A DNA stretch of 64,000 bases from Actinernus sp. WN-2022 (lineage: Eukaryota > Cnidaria > Anthozoa > Actiniaria > Actinernidae), in the NCBI GenBank assembly GCA_030867875.1, contig JAOWCC010000019.1, positions 109,930,047 through 109,994,046 on the forward strand, given 5' to 3'. Within the stretch, counting starts at the first letter, position 1. Every line of letters starts with the position of its first letter. The notes beneath the pieces were generated by a model. The model did not search any database. It saw only the letters and a list, made by a program, of their open reading frames with translations, and was not told the origin of the DNA. Made by a program: the position numbers and the translations under genes. Shown piece by piece: positions 24,466 to 36,400 of the stretch.

Positions 24466-27400
24466 ATGGCGGGAGCTCGAGGTGTAAGTGTGATTTCATC
24501 ACGGCGAGTTTTGTGGCCTTGTTTGCCTTCTCTGTTCAAAAACATACGGCTAGCGACTGCTCGATATTCAAGTAATGAGTCTGGAGAGAAGACTGCTGCA
24601 GAAAATACCACGAGTGACGAGGAGGAAGGACGCGTAACCGGAACTGAAGAAAACAGGTAGATGCGACTGTATACAGTATAGTCTATAGAGCATCATGTGA
24701 TACCAAACTATTCCTTATAAAGCCGCTTACCTATAGTCAACCTCGTCTCCTTACATAAATAACTGTGGGTTGCTCCCTCTCGACACCTGTACGTATCTCC
24801 ATGGCCCATTCCACACCCTCCCCTCCCCCCTGTCGATGATGTCTACCGTACTTTACCCCCTCGGAAATTAATTTTAGAGATTTTCCCCCCGAAAAAAAAA
24901 GGCATTTTTGTCTTTACTCCCTCAGAAAATATTGTCAAAATTGCAGTCACCCCCAGAAAATCACTGGAAAAGTTGTGAAACCCCTTAAGAAATAATTTAA
25001 ATTAACAATAATTATTGACCCTAATGGAACCCCTCAGAAAAAAATCTCATCAACAGGGGATATAGAATGCAAAGGCCCCATCTGCATCCCTCTCACTCCC
25101 CTTCTCCCCCCACCCTTCTGGTGCCAAAATATAAGAGGCATAATATGTCACTTCGGCTTTGGCAAATGGCAATCGATGGCTAGGCCAGAATAATATAAGC
25201 AATTACACAGCACTCGTTAGCAAATTAAAACAAAGGCCCCAAGACGTTGAATACCAAAACTGGAACAGCAAGATCCATAATTACTCGAGAAGTAATAATT
25301 ATTCAAATCAGCGAAATAAGTTAAGAACATCCAGAATATTCAAGAAATCTTATGAATTTGAAAGTTACTTAAAGTGCATATAAGCCCTGGCTAATTATAT
25401 TTCTTACGAAGAGACTAGAGGCCATAGCCAAAGGATTCCGGAATAAAAAGTTGATTTGATTTATTTGTCGTGGTGTATTGGCCATTCAAAGTTGTCCAAA
25501 AAAATGTGTCTTGGGTTGCCTGTGCACCAAAATCAAGTGCAGGAGTGCTTTACAAAATTGGCACTGGGTCTAGTTTGACATCATCACCAGAACACACTAT
25601 CCGCCATTGCACGAAAAGGCTTGCCGATCAATAAAACTCTCCGTAAAGTTTATCGCAACATTATCATCTTTCTCATTTGATATCTATCCAATTATTTTTG
25701 CACATATGCCATTGCTTTATACCCGCAAAGAAACAAGTTCTGTTGATGACGTCACATTTCATTCTCGTCCCAGCCCTCGAATGTGCATGGATATTAATCT
25801 AAATTTGGGAGTTTAGTTGCTAAAATAATAATGAAAACAATTTTTGTTTAATTTTTCGGTATTTTTTCTCTACCTTTTGAGGTCTAAGCTTAAAAAAACC
25901 ATAACTGGCTGGGGCTTATATGCACTTTAAAGGAAGTATCCAATGTGAAGCATAGAATAGCACTAACAACGCTAAAAATAAACAACCACAAACTAGAGAT
26001 TGAAAAAGGAAGGTATGCAAGACCATACAAATGCATTGAGGAAAGATTATGTCATTTCTGCCTTTCGGAGATTGAGGATGAAACCCACTAATGTCTTCAA
26101 GTGCAAGAAATATGAAAACCTAAGGAAGAAATTCCATGCTTCACTAAAGAATAAATTTAATATAAATGTGGCACATCGATCTGAAAATAGCCTATTATGC
26201 ACAATCATGAACCCTGACTGTAGAATATCTAGCAACAACAAAATTCATTTTTAACTGCTTCAAGTAATCAGAGTTGAAGCTCTAATGCAGTAAATATTGC
26301 CTGTTCCCACTAACAGAGAAGACATAATCTAATTTAAGACTTATTGGAGCCACTGTTTTTCTTAATTCACAACTCAGTGCTAATAAAATAAAATGTTGCG
26401 TTTGGTTGGTGCACTATAGCCTGCAATGCAGACATATTGCATGTTTCTGTTCCCTCCCACACCAACATCTGCGAACCGAAACCCACTTTTTTGTTCAGCC
26501 AATCAGAGAGGAGCTCTTGTTTTTCAGGAGCTAAATAAAATGCACAGCTCGTTGACAAACAAACCTCCACAGTCGCTGAACTGAGTATTCTTCCCACTAA
26601 AGCAGAGTTTTTTGTGGAAACGGGAAATTTAGACTTGAAGATCGTTCTTTTGGAGATGTTAAAAATCTTCAAAATCTGTAGCCAAAGTCCAAATATCGTT
26701 TTTTGACCACTTGACAACCTCTGGACCTTTTGAAGTTATTTTCTGTTGCCCTAGGTGACTGAGAGGAGATGTAGGCTTACACGTGCAGGCTGGCACATGC
26801 TGAAACATACAAGAATGGAAGCACGGTCCACAAAGTAATTAAATAATGTTCTGAATAATTATTATAATGGACTAAGGGAAAACCTAACTCGCCAAAATAA
26901 ACAACCCCATAATCCACAGAACACAAAATGTGGGCTCAAGTTCACAGATGTTGGTGTGGGAGGGACCACACAACATCTGCATCAGAGACTAGGTGCACTA
27001 CAGACTTCTTTCAAACAAGCATTTGAAATAAAGAATTATTTATTGGATTAACCTGAATCTTCAGAATGCATTTTTTTTTTCTCCTTTTCGTATTAAAATA
27101 TTGTTGTCATATTTGCTGTTTGTACATTTGCTTAGATTACAAGAGGGCAACCTGTTCACTGGTGCAGGAATGAAGTCATTTGGCACTGATGTCGCTACAG
27201 TACTCATGGCGGCAGTGTATGAAAATGATGTTGAAATTAAGCCAGATGGTAAGGAACAAGCACAAACTTGTTTGTATTATGTACTGTTTAAAACATGTTT
27301 TACAGCAAGTCAAATTAAAACTTGAAGTTTTATCTTTGGAAAATGAATTGAACAGTTCCACAGAAACGTATTTACACATATTCTATTTAAGTTGCTTATT

Positions 27401-29647
27401 AAATTAAATTAAAGTAATATACTAACCCACATACTAACAATAATTGCCCAATTGGGCTTAACTTTGGTGATCTTAACATGATTGGTATGAAGTACAAAGC
27501 ACTGGATCTATAATGACTTCTTCAAAATTAGGACTGACACCTTTCACACTCGGCTAAACAGTGAACTCTAGCTTCTTAGTTACAAGACTGAGTGTATTAC
27601 ATTTGTAGATTACATAACATAGGTTTGTACATTCAGATCAGATGTCAGCCCCTAGTTTGATGGGCATGATTATATTGTCATTCTCGTGTTTAATTATTAA
27701 CTCCCTCTTGCCAACTGATTTTCAGGAATGATTTACCTGCCAGAAATTAAATACAGAAGGATCTTGAACCAGGCTTTTGGCCCAGGAGGTTGGGCTCTAG
27801 TCCCCAGGGGAGACTCTTTACAGTTTCAGGTATTGTTGGCTAATCATTTAAATTTTTTAATCATCTCAAAGACTGCCACATGCAATTAAATGGTTTCACT
27901 GGGTGGAACTTGCAATTAAAGGATGCAATTAAAACTCATGACATGAAAATTGAATAATTTGGTAGTAAAAATTGTAACAGTAAATTACATATATGTTTAT
28001 TTCTGTTATTCATCAGAATGAGAAGGATAACAGTCAGCTCATTGTGCGTGAGTATGCTCTCTACTGCCAAGGTCGGTTTGCATCTCAAACCACAGGTGAA
28101 CATACTTTCTACTCTAGTGGTAACATGGTTTATGGAAAGGCTATGGAGTCAGCAAAGTCGAATGCTCTGATGAGATGCTGTAAGGACTTGGGTGTGGCCA
28201 GTGAGCTATGGGACCCTCAGGTATACATGTACATGCCTTTTTCTATTTTTTCATACTCTGTTCATACTCTCTGTTCATACACTGGTCATGCACTGTTTAC
28301 TGGTCATGCACTGGTCATGCACTGGTCATGCACTGGTCATGCTCTGGTCATGTACTGTTCATGCACTGGTCATGTACTGTTCATGCTCTGGTAATGTACT
28401 GTTCATGCACTGTTCATGCTCTGGTCATGCACTGGTCATGTACTGTTCATACACTGTTCATACACTGGACATGTACTGGTCATGCTCTGATAATGCACTG
28501 GTCATGCACTGGTCATGCACTGGTCATGCACTGGTCATGCACTGGTCATGCACTGGTCATGCACTGTTCATGCTCTGGTCATGTACTGGTCATGTACTGG
28601 TCATGTACTGTTCATACACTGGTCATGTACTGTTCATGCTCTGGTCATGTACTGTTTATACACTGGTCATGCACTGTTTACTGGTCATGCTCTGATAATG
28701 TACTGTTCATGCTCTGATAATGCACTGGTCATGCACTGGTCATGTACTGTTTATACACTGGTCATGCACTGTTTACTGGTCATGCTCTGATAATGTACTG
28801 TTCATGCTCTGGTCATGCACTGGTCATGCACTGTTTACTGGTCATGCACTGGTCATGCTCTGGTCATGCACTGTTTACTGGTCATGCACTAGCATGCTCT
28901 GGTCATGCACCCATCATGCACTGGTCATGCTCTGGTAATGTACTGTTCATGCATTGGTCATGCACTGTTTACTGGTCATGCTCTGGTAATGTACTGTTCA
29001 TGCATTGGTCATGCACTGTTTACTGGTCATGCTCTGGTAATGTACTGTTCATGCATTGGTCATGCACTGGTCATGCTCTGGTAATGTACTGTTCATGCAT
29101 TGGTCATGCACTGGTCATGCTCTGGTAATGTACTGTTCATGCACTGCTTATTGGTCATGCACTGTTCACTGTTCATGCTCTGGTAATGTACTGTTCATGC
29201 TCTGATAATGCACTGGTCATGCACTGGTCATACACTGGCCATGCACCCATCATGCAGCCATCATGCACCCGCTATATATGCACTGTTTACTGGTCATGCT
29301 CTGGTAATGTACTGGTCATGCACTGCTTATTGGTCATGCACTGTTTACTGGTCATGCACTGTTTACTGGTCATGCACTGGTTATGCACTGGTCATGCTCT
29401 GTTCTTTCTCTGTTTATGCACTGTTTGTGCTCTGTTCATTCTCTGTTCATTCTCTGTTCGTAGTCATTTATAGCATGTTTTCGCCTTATACCTTTAATTG
29501 TAGTTTATCATACAATGGAAGACCAAGTATGCACTAAATACATGGTGTGAGAATATACGAACGAAAGAAAAGAAGAAAATGTGGAGGCGAAAGGACAGGA
29601 AGCCAACAGATGCCTTCTCATATCCATGGAAGGAAATGAATGAATAG
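24466..29647 (+). CDS. MGM101: MGM101-like mitochondrial recombination protein, five exons
   Basis: Exons: 24,466-24,656; 27,136-27,248; 27,726-27,829; 28,017-28,220; 29,504-29,647. All junctions are GT-AG and phases agree, giving 251 codons. Exon 1 encodes an arginine-rich, mitochondrial-targeting-like N-terminus and an acidic linker. Exon 2 has [10 protein letters not shown] and EIKPDG. Exon 3 has [20 protein letters not shown]. Exon 4 has [11 protein letters not shown] and [13 protein letters not shown]...SELWDP. The last exon has a basic [12 protein letters not shown] and ends YPWKEMNE. This is the MGM101 core, a Rad52-related single-strand annealing protein that maintains mitochondrial DNA in fungi. 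The gene looks functional. The exact start is inferred from the targeting-like sequence. Confidence 0.92.
24657..25368. other. Intron 1 of the MGM101 gene, 5' part
   Basis: This is intronic sequence with C-rich and A-rich stretches (24,820-25,110). No further exon or RNA could be supported. Confidence 0.6.
25369..25930. mobile_element. TTAA-flanked MITE, copy 1, in MGM101 intron 1
   Basis: The termini AGTGCATATAAGCCC and GGGCTTATATGCACT are inverted, and both are flanked by TTAA (25,369-25,372 and 25,927-25,930). A second copy lies in the opposite orientation at 36,299-36,812. TTAA flanks suggest mobilisation by a piggyBac-type transposase. No coding capacity. Confidence 0.8.
26409..26998. 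mobile_element. ~590-bp inverted-repeat element in MGM101 intron 1
   Basis: The left arm begins GTGCACTATAG and contains CCCTCCCACACCAACATCTG. The right arm carries the complement CAGATGTTGGTGTGGGAGGG and ends at GTGCAC. Arms are about 70 bp with mismatches. No transposase. Superfamily unknown. Confidence 0.6.
28262..29460. repeat. 11-bp minisatellite in the last MGM101 intron
   Basis: About 1.2 kb of the unit TCATGCACTGG with variants (TCATGTACTGT, TCATGCTCTGG, TTTACTGG). The unit has no stop in some frames, which creates long false reading frames rich in MHWSCTGH. It lies between the fourth donor (28,221) and the last acceptor (29,503). Confidence 0.95.
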
Positions 29648-30493
29648 TGACTGAAGGATGTCACGTGTAGAACACTACTGCATAGGCCATGTCACTATTA
29701 CAGGAACTGACTACTGGTGGTAATACATGATAACATGGGCAGGCCATCAATGGCATCTATAGCTATACTGGGGTAAAGAATCAGGTAGAATCTAAAGCTC
29801 TCGTTTTATCTTTGTTTTCTTAACGTCCGTTTGTCCACTGACACGAAATGAGGGAAGACTACATAGAAAAAGCTGGACTTTTAAAATACATTAGTGTGCA
29901 GATACATGTACTGATATATGCATATGCAGAGGAGATTACTGAAAAGCTACGCTGGGTCACTATGTCACTTTAATGTTCATTCTAGTGCGCGATTTTGCGA
30001 TATTTTCGCGCTTTGACGGCTTACCTTCGCAAAAACTTTGTTTATGTGTGATTGCTTGTTCGTACTCTGTATCCTAAGTCCAGCACATCCATTCTATTTA
30101 TAAACTCCATGATCTGCCATAATTTGCCATTCTGGAATCAGAACGCCGTTGCAAATGCCCCACCGTGGGGCCAGCTAAGACATGCAAATGCCTAAGACAT
30201 GCAAATGCCCCACTGTGGAGATTTGGAACGAGAAACTCTGTCAAATGCCCGACGTATGAAGTGGAGGGAATAGGCAGATTTGGAATTGATAGACCCATTA
30301 TACCGGAACTTCCTGTTTCAGGCTTTTTAACAACGTTTTTTTTTTAAATAGCTGAACACGCGGTAGCCTTAATCGTATATATATAACATAACCCAAGTGA
30401 GTGTTGTGTTGTTCAAATGGGAATGATAAGGTTTAACTGGAATCCTTTAATGAAAACACTTCATGCCAGTTGTTGTCATGGAGACATGCCCCG
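29648..30493. other. Gap between two convergent host genes
   Basis: This holds the 3' ends of the MGM101 and VPS4-like genes, which face each other. A short duplicated TGCAAATGCCCCAC block lies at 30,152-30,213. Nothing else supported. Confidence 0.6.
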
Positions 30494-33400
30494 TCATCCC
30501 CTCTGGCCGTACGACTGGGTGAACGAGTTAAACTTGTCAATGTCTTCATCTGTGATGGTACTCCCGTTGTGTGTCAGAGATTGAATAAAGTCGTCCAACA
30601 CAACAGGGCGAGGGTGAACCTTAAAAAAAATAAGACAAGTGAAAAAGGTTGTGTAGGACAAATCCAAATCACCGGGACTTAATATGCGACCGTTTTTTTT
30701 TATGTTGACCTGCAATATATAACCCTTCTCCAAATAAAAACGAAGTTCTATAATATTGCGATGCTTTGATTGATTTAGTAAAGTGAGAAAATGGCAAAAA
30801 ATATTTTGTTAAAAATGGTCTTACATTACTAATGAAGCTGTTTTAATTAACCTATTATAAATTAACCGGCAATGCATAGTTATGGTTGTCACTTGTTCCA
30901 CTGTTGACGACAAGGGGTATCCTGCTTTGTATTACCTTTTGTGGTGGTAGATCAGATAACGACCCTCTCGTAGACCCAGTATCTCCCTCAAGGCATGGCA
31001 CAAACAAACCATCTGGAAAATATCGAACGACAGAAAAAATTTTTTTTTTGAGTGCTCGACAGACGGAGACAAAAAGACGTTTCTCATTTTAATTATAACA
31101 AAATTCACAAGAACGCCCCCTTTCCTTCGGATATGCCACGTCCTGTGCCTTTATGATGTTCTTAACCCTAGATCTTCAATTAAAGTAATCAAGGTACACT
31201 AAGGTATACAGCCACAGTGGGCGCAAAGCATGCTTTACTTGCCAGATTGTTGTTTCCAGTATGTTGCTCTTTGGAGCTCTCTGATTGGCTCGAACATGGC
31301 GTCTGAAGTACAGTTGGCCAGATCGCTACCCGAGAACCCGTTGGTTTGATCTCCTAGTACGCTCCAGTCCGTCTCGGTCAGCTGTACAGGCGTGGAACCT
31401 AGGTGCATTTTGATGAGGCTGACGCGGGCTTCGCTATTACAAAAAAAAAAAAATTACCAACAGATGTTAACAAAAATTGATACATAACAGAAATAACAAG
31501 TAGTGCCGGGGGAGTTCTTTATTTACAAAGGAAGAAAACACTTGTTTACAATATGACTTAAAAAATGCACGTTTCTAGGTAATGCAACGCACGTTTCTAG
31601 GTAATGCAACGCACGTTTCTAGGTAATGCAACGCACGTTTCTAGGTAATGCAACGCACGTTTCTAGGTAATGCAACGCACGTTTCTAGGTAATGCAACGC
31701 ACGTTTCTAGGTAATGCAACGCACGTTTCTAGGTAATGCAACGCACGTTTCTAGGTAATCAACGCACGTTTCTAGGTAATGCAACGCACGTTTCTAGGTA
31801 ATGCAACGCACGTTTCTAGGTAATGCAACGCACATCTCCATAACAAAGGTAATAAAAACAATCTTAGGATAAAGACTTAGAGTATACACATCTTGATCAA
31901 ATCAAAAGAAAGGACCTGTTACTTTTCTATTTTATGATAATAAAATATTGAGATTTCAAGTTTAGTGTTAGTCGATATGACGAACAATAGAAAAACCTAC
32001 TGCATACTGGGTTAAAGAGCAAAGTGGAATCGTCGTTAGGTAATTTGAGCAGAAGCGCCTCACTTGTCTGGTAGAGGGATGTAGATTCTCTTCTGGAATC
32101 GTCTGATGAAGGCGCTGTCCAGTTCCCAGGGACAGTTAGTGGCACACAGTAGAAAATACTGTTCATTTTGTTCTTGATTATCAGCTCCTTCCATCTGACA
32201 TACAGAGCAAAACAAAGAATGAAAGTTAAACAAATATCGCGTCAGTTGTAACAGTGTTGAATGACAATCCTGGACGAATTTTAGATGTTGCCAGGGGACC
32301 CCATTCACATAATTCTTTTCCCTATTTCCATATATTTCTTTAATATTATAATTTTTCTTTGGAAGTACACTACATGCAGCTCCATTTTAACATGTTTTCT
32401 ATGTGTACTATGCATTCTAGAATAAGAAACACTTTTTTCTCAGGGTCTTGCAGTCGAAGGGTGGGAGGGTGGATTTTGTTTTTGTCAGCACGTTTTGTGC
32501 CTTTGGGGGATTTTTGCAATATTCCTTACTGATTTTCTATGTGTATAGAGCAATCTGCGTTAAATATGCGACGGAATAAACAAAAACTACCACGAGAAGG
32601 TTAGGTTTAGATTCCTCGTTTTCCCCCGATCTGTTGGTCCCCTGATTGGGCGGAACTCGACGGGCCAAGGGGGGAGGGGGGTGCCCCTCTTCAGTGGATA
32701 TGGGCCTGGTGCAAAGAAGAAAGGTGTCTTGCTGTACAATTGCGTGGCTCAGTCACCTGTTTGAGAAGTTCTGTTTTGATTCTTCTCGTATGCTCCTCTT
32801 CTCTGACGCTTCTCTTTCTGCAAACACTGTCAATCTCATCGATGAAAATCACCTGTAGCAAAACACAGACAAACATGCACAACAGTAGCACTTCTTATTT
32901 AATTCACTAGCAACATGTTTGTAGGGTAATCTTGGATAGGCGAAGCACAGGAACGAGTTATTGGAATTGGGAAGTTGTGTCACTCGCTCATTAGCTCACT
33001 CAAACGTTAGCTAATCGATATTACAACTGAACGAGCCAACCGATCGGGTTACCAAGAAATCTGATTTCCTTGTAATTCAGTTTGCTTATTTTCTTATTCC
33101 CCTTTAGGAACAGGTAATATGTCAAATCTAACGTCAATTGGACAAAAACTACTCTTGAAATCCTCAATAATTGTATACTACTCCCGAAGTGTTTTAAGCA
33201 AGAATTATTTCGATTCCATCGAACTCAAATGTTTTTACAGCACATGTTATTACGCAATGCTTATCAGACTTTGTCCTGATCCTCATAAAATTCACATCAA
33301 GCTATGCTTGCGTTCAACATCCACGAGTCATCCTTTGGGTCACTGGTTTTTTTTTGTGAATGTGAAGTTCCCGTCACCACCCCTGTAAAAATACAGTGCA

Positions 33401-36400
33401 CCCACTGCCCTTCCCCGGGATATCTAAAAATGAATTAGACCTTGTTAGAGACAAAATTGAGACATCATAAAAAAGCAAACGATGACAAACTTACCGATCG
33501 GCCTTGTCTTGTTCTAGCATCGTGGAAAAGCTCCTTTATGAGTCTTAAATAAAAATAAATTGATCTCAATCCAATGCAGTTGACTATTTAAAAACAGATT
33601 ATTCTAGTAGGATGGAAAAGGAAGATATTCTTCCGTACGACAGAAGAAAGCAGTTACTCACTTTTCACTCTCGCCAACCCAGCTAGATATCAGATCCGAA
33701 CTAGAAACACTGTAGAATGTTGAGTCAACCTCTGAAGCAACGGCTGGAGTGAAAATAATGAAAAACAAATTTGATTCTTTATTTTTGATTTCCCACATGG
33801 AAGAAACTGTGCGTCTCTTCCTAAGGAATTAATCACATACTGCTCACCTTGTGCAAGCCTTGTCTTCCCTGAGATAAAAAAAACGTAAAAACTTAGTAAA
33901 TGTACATATATATATATAGAGAGAGAGAGACTTCCAGGCAGTTGTCAGACAATAGCTGAGGCTTCTGATTGAGTGCATTTGAGATTTCCGACTGAGTTAC
34001 CTGTGTTTGCATCGGAATCCCTTCGAGAATTTCCGGATATCCTGAGTATGTTAATCTTGAAAACCGAGTGTTGTGATTGGTCAGCGAGAAAATTCCGAAT
34101 GCGTTGTTGGCATAACAAACCACCCCTGAACCATGCCGCCATTCTTTTTGTCTGCTGACACCCCGAATTTGCAATTTGAGGAGAAGCCAATATAAATGTG
34201 CATTGATCCCAGGGAAGGCTTTGGTAGCGCAGAGACGCTTGGAAATACAGATGACTGAACAGAAACAGCAGACACGATGCTGGTTCAACTCAATCAGTTG
34301 TGTGATCACTGACATTTCCTAATCAAATCATCCTTGCAGGGTGGTAGACTTGGAATTGATAGAGACATTAAAACATAGAGTAGAAAAAGAAGAAGTAAGA
34401 TCATACCTGTGCCGGGTGGGCCATACAAGAGAATCCTCCTCCACGGCTTTCTACCTCCTGAGAATAACGTAGGGTCACAATACATACACTGATACATGTT
34501 AAACATCCTAGTAAGGGGTTTCTACCTCCTGAGAATAACATTGGGTCAATACAACTGATACTTAAAAACATGTTAAACGTCTTAAATAAGGGCTTTCCGC
34601 CTCCTGAAAATAACTTTAAACATTTACGTCTTAAATAAGGAGGGCAATACTCTTCAAACATCCACTGACTGCAGCATATTACCATAGTTTTCCTTAATAT
34701 GGGCATTGTTGTTTTTCAGTCTCAAACCCTTCACGGGAGCCCTGTGGACTCGTTTCCAGTCGTGCCTGCTCATTTGTTCTTGTATTTTACCACAGGAATA
34801 CCGCTTTATTTATACGCAGCTACTTTTATTTAATGTAGTTGGAAATTCCATACGATGGAAATTGGTAAATAGCTAGACTATCACACAAATCTATAATTGA
34901 AGACCTGTGAAAAAACGACCTAAGTAATATGGTTATAGGCGCTTATGAAGTAAACTGACTAAAAACATGATTTCTCGTCTAGCATGTTAAGATATTACTT
35001 GAAATGTAACAGGAATGAAATAGGGCTCAAAATAAGCAAGTGATCAAGCCATTTCTACAGCGAAAATATGTATTTTTGCTTTGTTATTCTATATTGGGGG
35101 GGGGGGGGGGTGGAGATAGAGATAGATCTAGAAACAACATCGCATGCGCTCATTAGCTGTATAAATAGCTCACGCTTATACAAACTGAATCTCGAATGGA
35201 CTTTCGCTCTCTCTGAAGTCGGATGCCAAGCTGGAGAGATGGTTGAAACATTGGAGATTATTGTCGGAAAGACTAAAAAGCAACTCTATGTAAAGTGCCG
35301 TTGGGTATCACTAAATCGCCGGCATAACTCTTTGTCGTCCGATCGTGTGTGAGCTCAATTGGTGAAATCCTGAGTGCTAACTCAACCCTCCCCCCTCAGT
35401 TCAAGTTTGGCTAGCCCGGGGTATAGTTAAATACTGCTGACTTTTTAAGCCGAGGGCTCAAACTTTCTCCACAATGCCATTCGGGTGAATTCTACTAACT
35501 GGTCGACGGTAGGTATTGCAACTTCTGTTCGGTTTCCAATGAAATGTGCTCTAATTTTGGAGAAAAATGCCACTGTCAGAGAGCTTGAGGACATCATTAA
35601 GTCTGAGGACGGCTGAAAATTACTTGGTTTGCTTTTAGTAGGCCTTGTGAGGGGATTTCACAGGGTTTTTCCGTTGTGTTTGTGCTTTCAGACACGGGAA
35701 AAAAATATTCAATGAAATCCTTGAAATCCTGCAGTTGGCTGTCTTTTACCCCTGCTCAACCTATTAGGATGTGTTTTTGTCACTTTAAAGCAACGGCTTG
35801 ACTCCAAATCACCGCTCTTGGTTGTATAGGGCTCCCCTACCGGAGTCCAAGAGGGGAGGGCCCCTTGTGGAATTTTTGTCCATTACCCAGCATGCAATCG
35901 GAGGTGGTCGAGTGAAATGCAGTGCAAACATCGGCGTGGTTCACCGTCGCTTGGTGTGTTTTGTGTAAACAAACCTGCTGGTTGGAAAGATTAAACAAGG
36001 TACTGTAACGACTGAGTGGTTATTTTGTGTTTGCTCTTGATGGGAAGGTTTTTTTGAGCCGATTTTCAGCTCCTCGAAATTCGTGAAAATCGAAGAAACG
36101 AAACAATCGCCAAAACAAATGGGCTTTTCTCCATAGTGAAAGAGTCGAGCGATCCCTGTTATAGCTCTGACTTTGAAGCCATACATCCCCTCGCATAATA
36201 TCGCAACATCGTCTTTCCAGCATGTCTAGACGTGATGCAATAATTTTTCTAGTAACGGACTCGTGCGTCTCCTATTTACAGGCTCGGACGGTAAAGAGTT
36301 AAAGTGCATATAAGCCCTGGCCAGTTATGCTTTTTTTTGACAGCTTAGACCTTAAAAGGTAGAGGGGGAAAAAATGTTTTCATTATTTTTTAGCGACTGA

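Noticed and set aside
24363..24611. Minus-strand frame opposite MGM101 exon 1
   Set aside because: It overlaps a well-supported exon on the other strand and shows no family features.
28192..29537. Several long plus-strand frames rich in [12 protein letters not shown]
   Set aside because: They are read-through of the 11-bp intronic minisatellite. The unit happens to lack stops in some frames.
31567..31838. Regular direct repeats resembling a CRISPR array
   Set aside because: The 22-bp units abut with no unique spacers, and the region is a eukaryotic intron.
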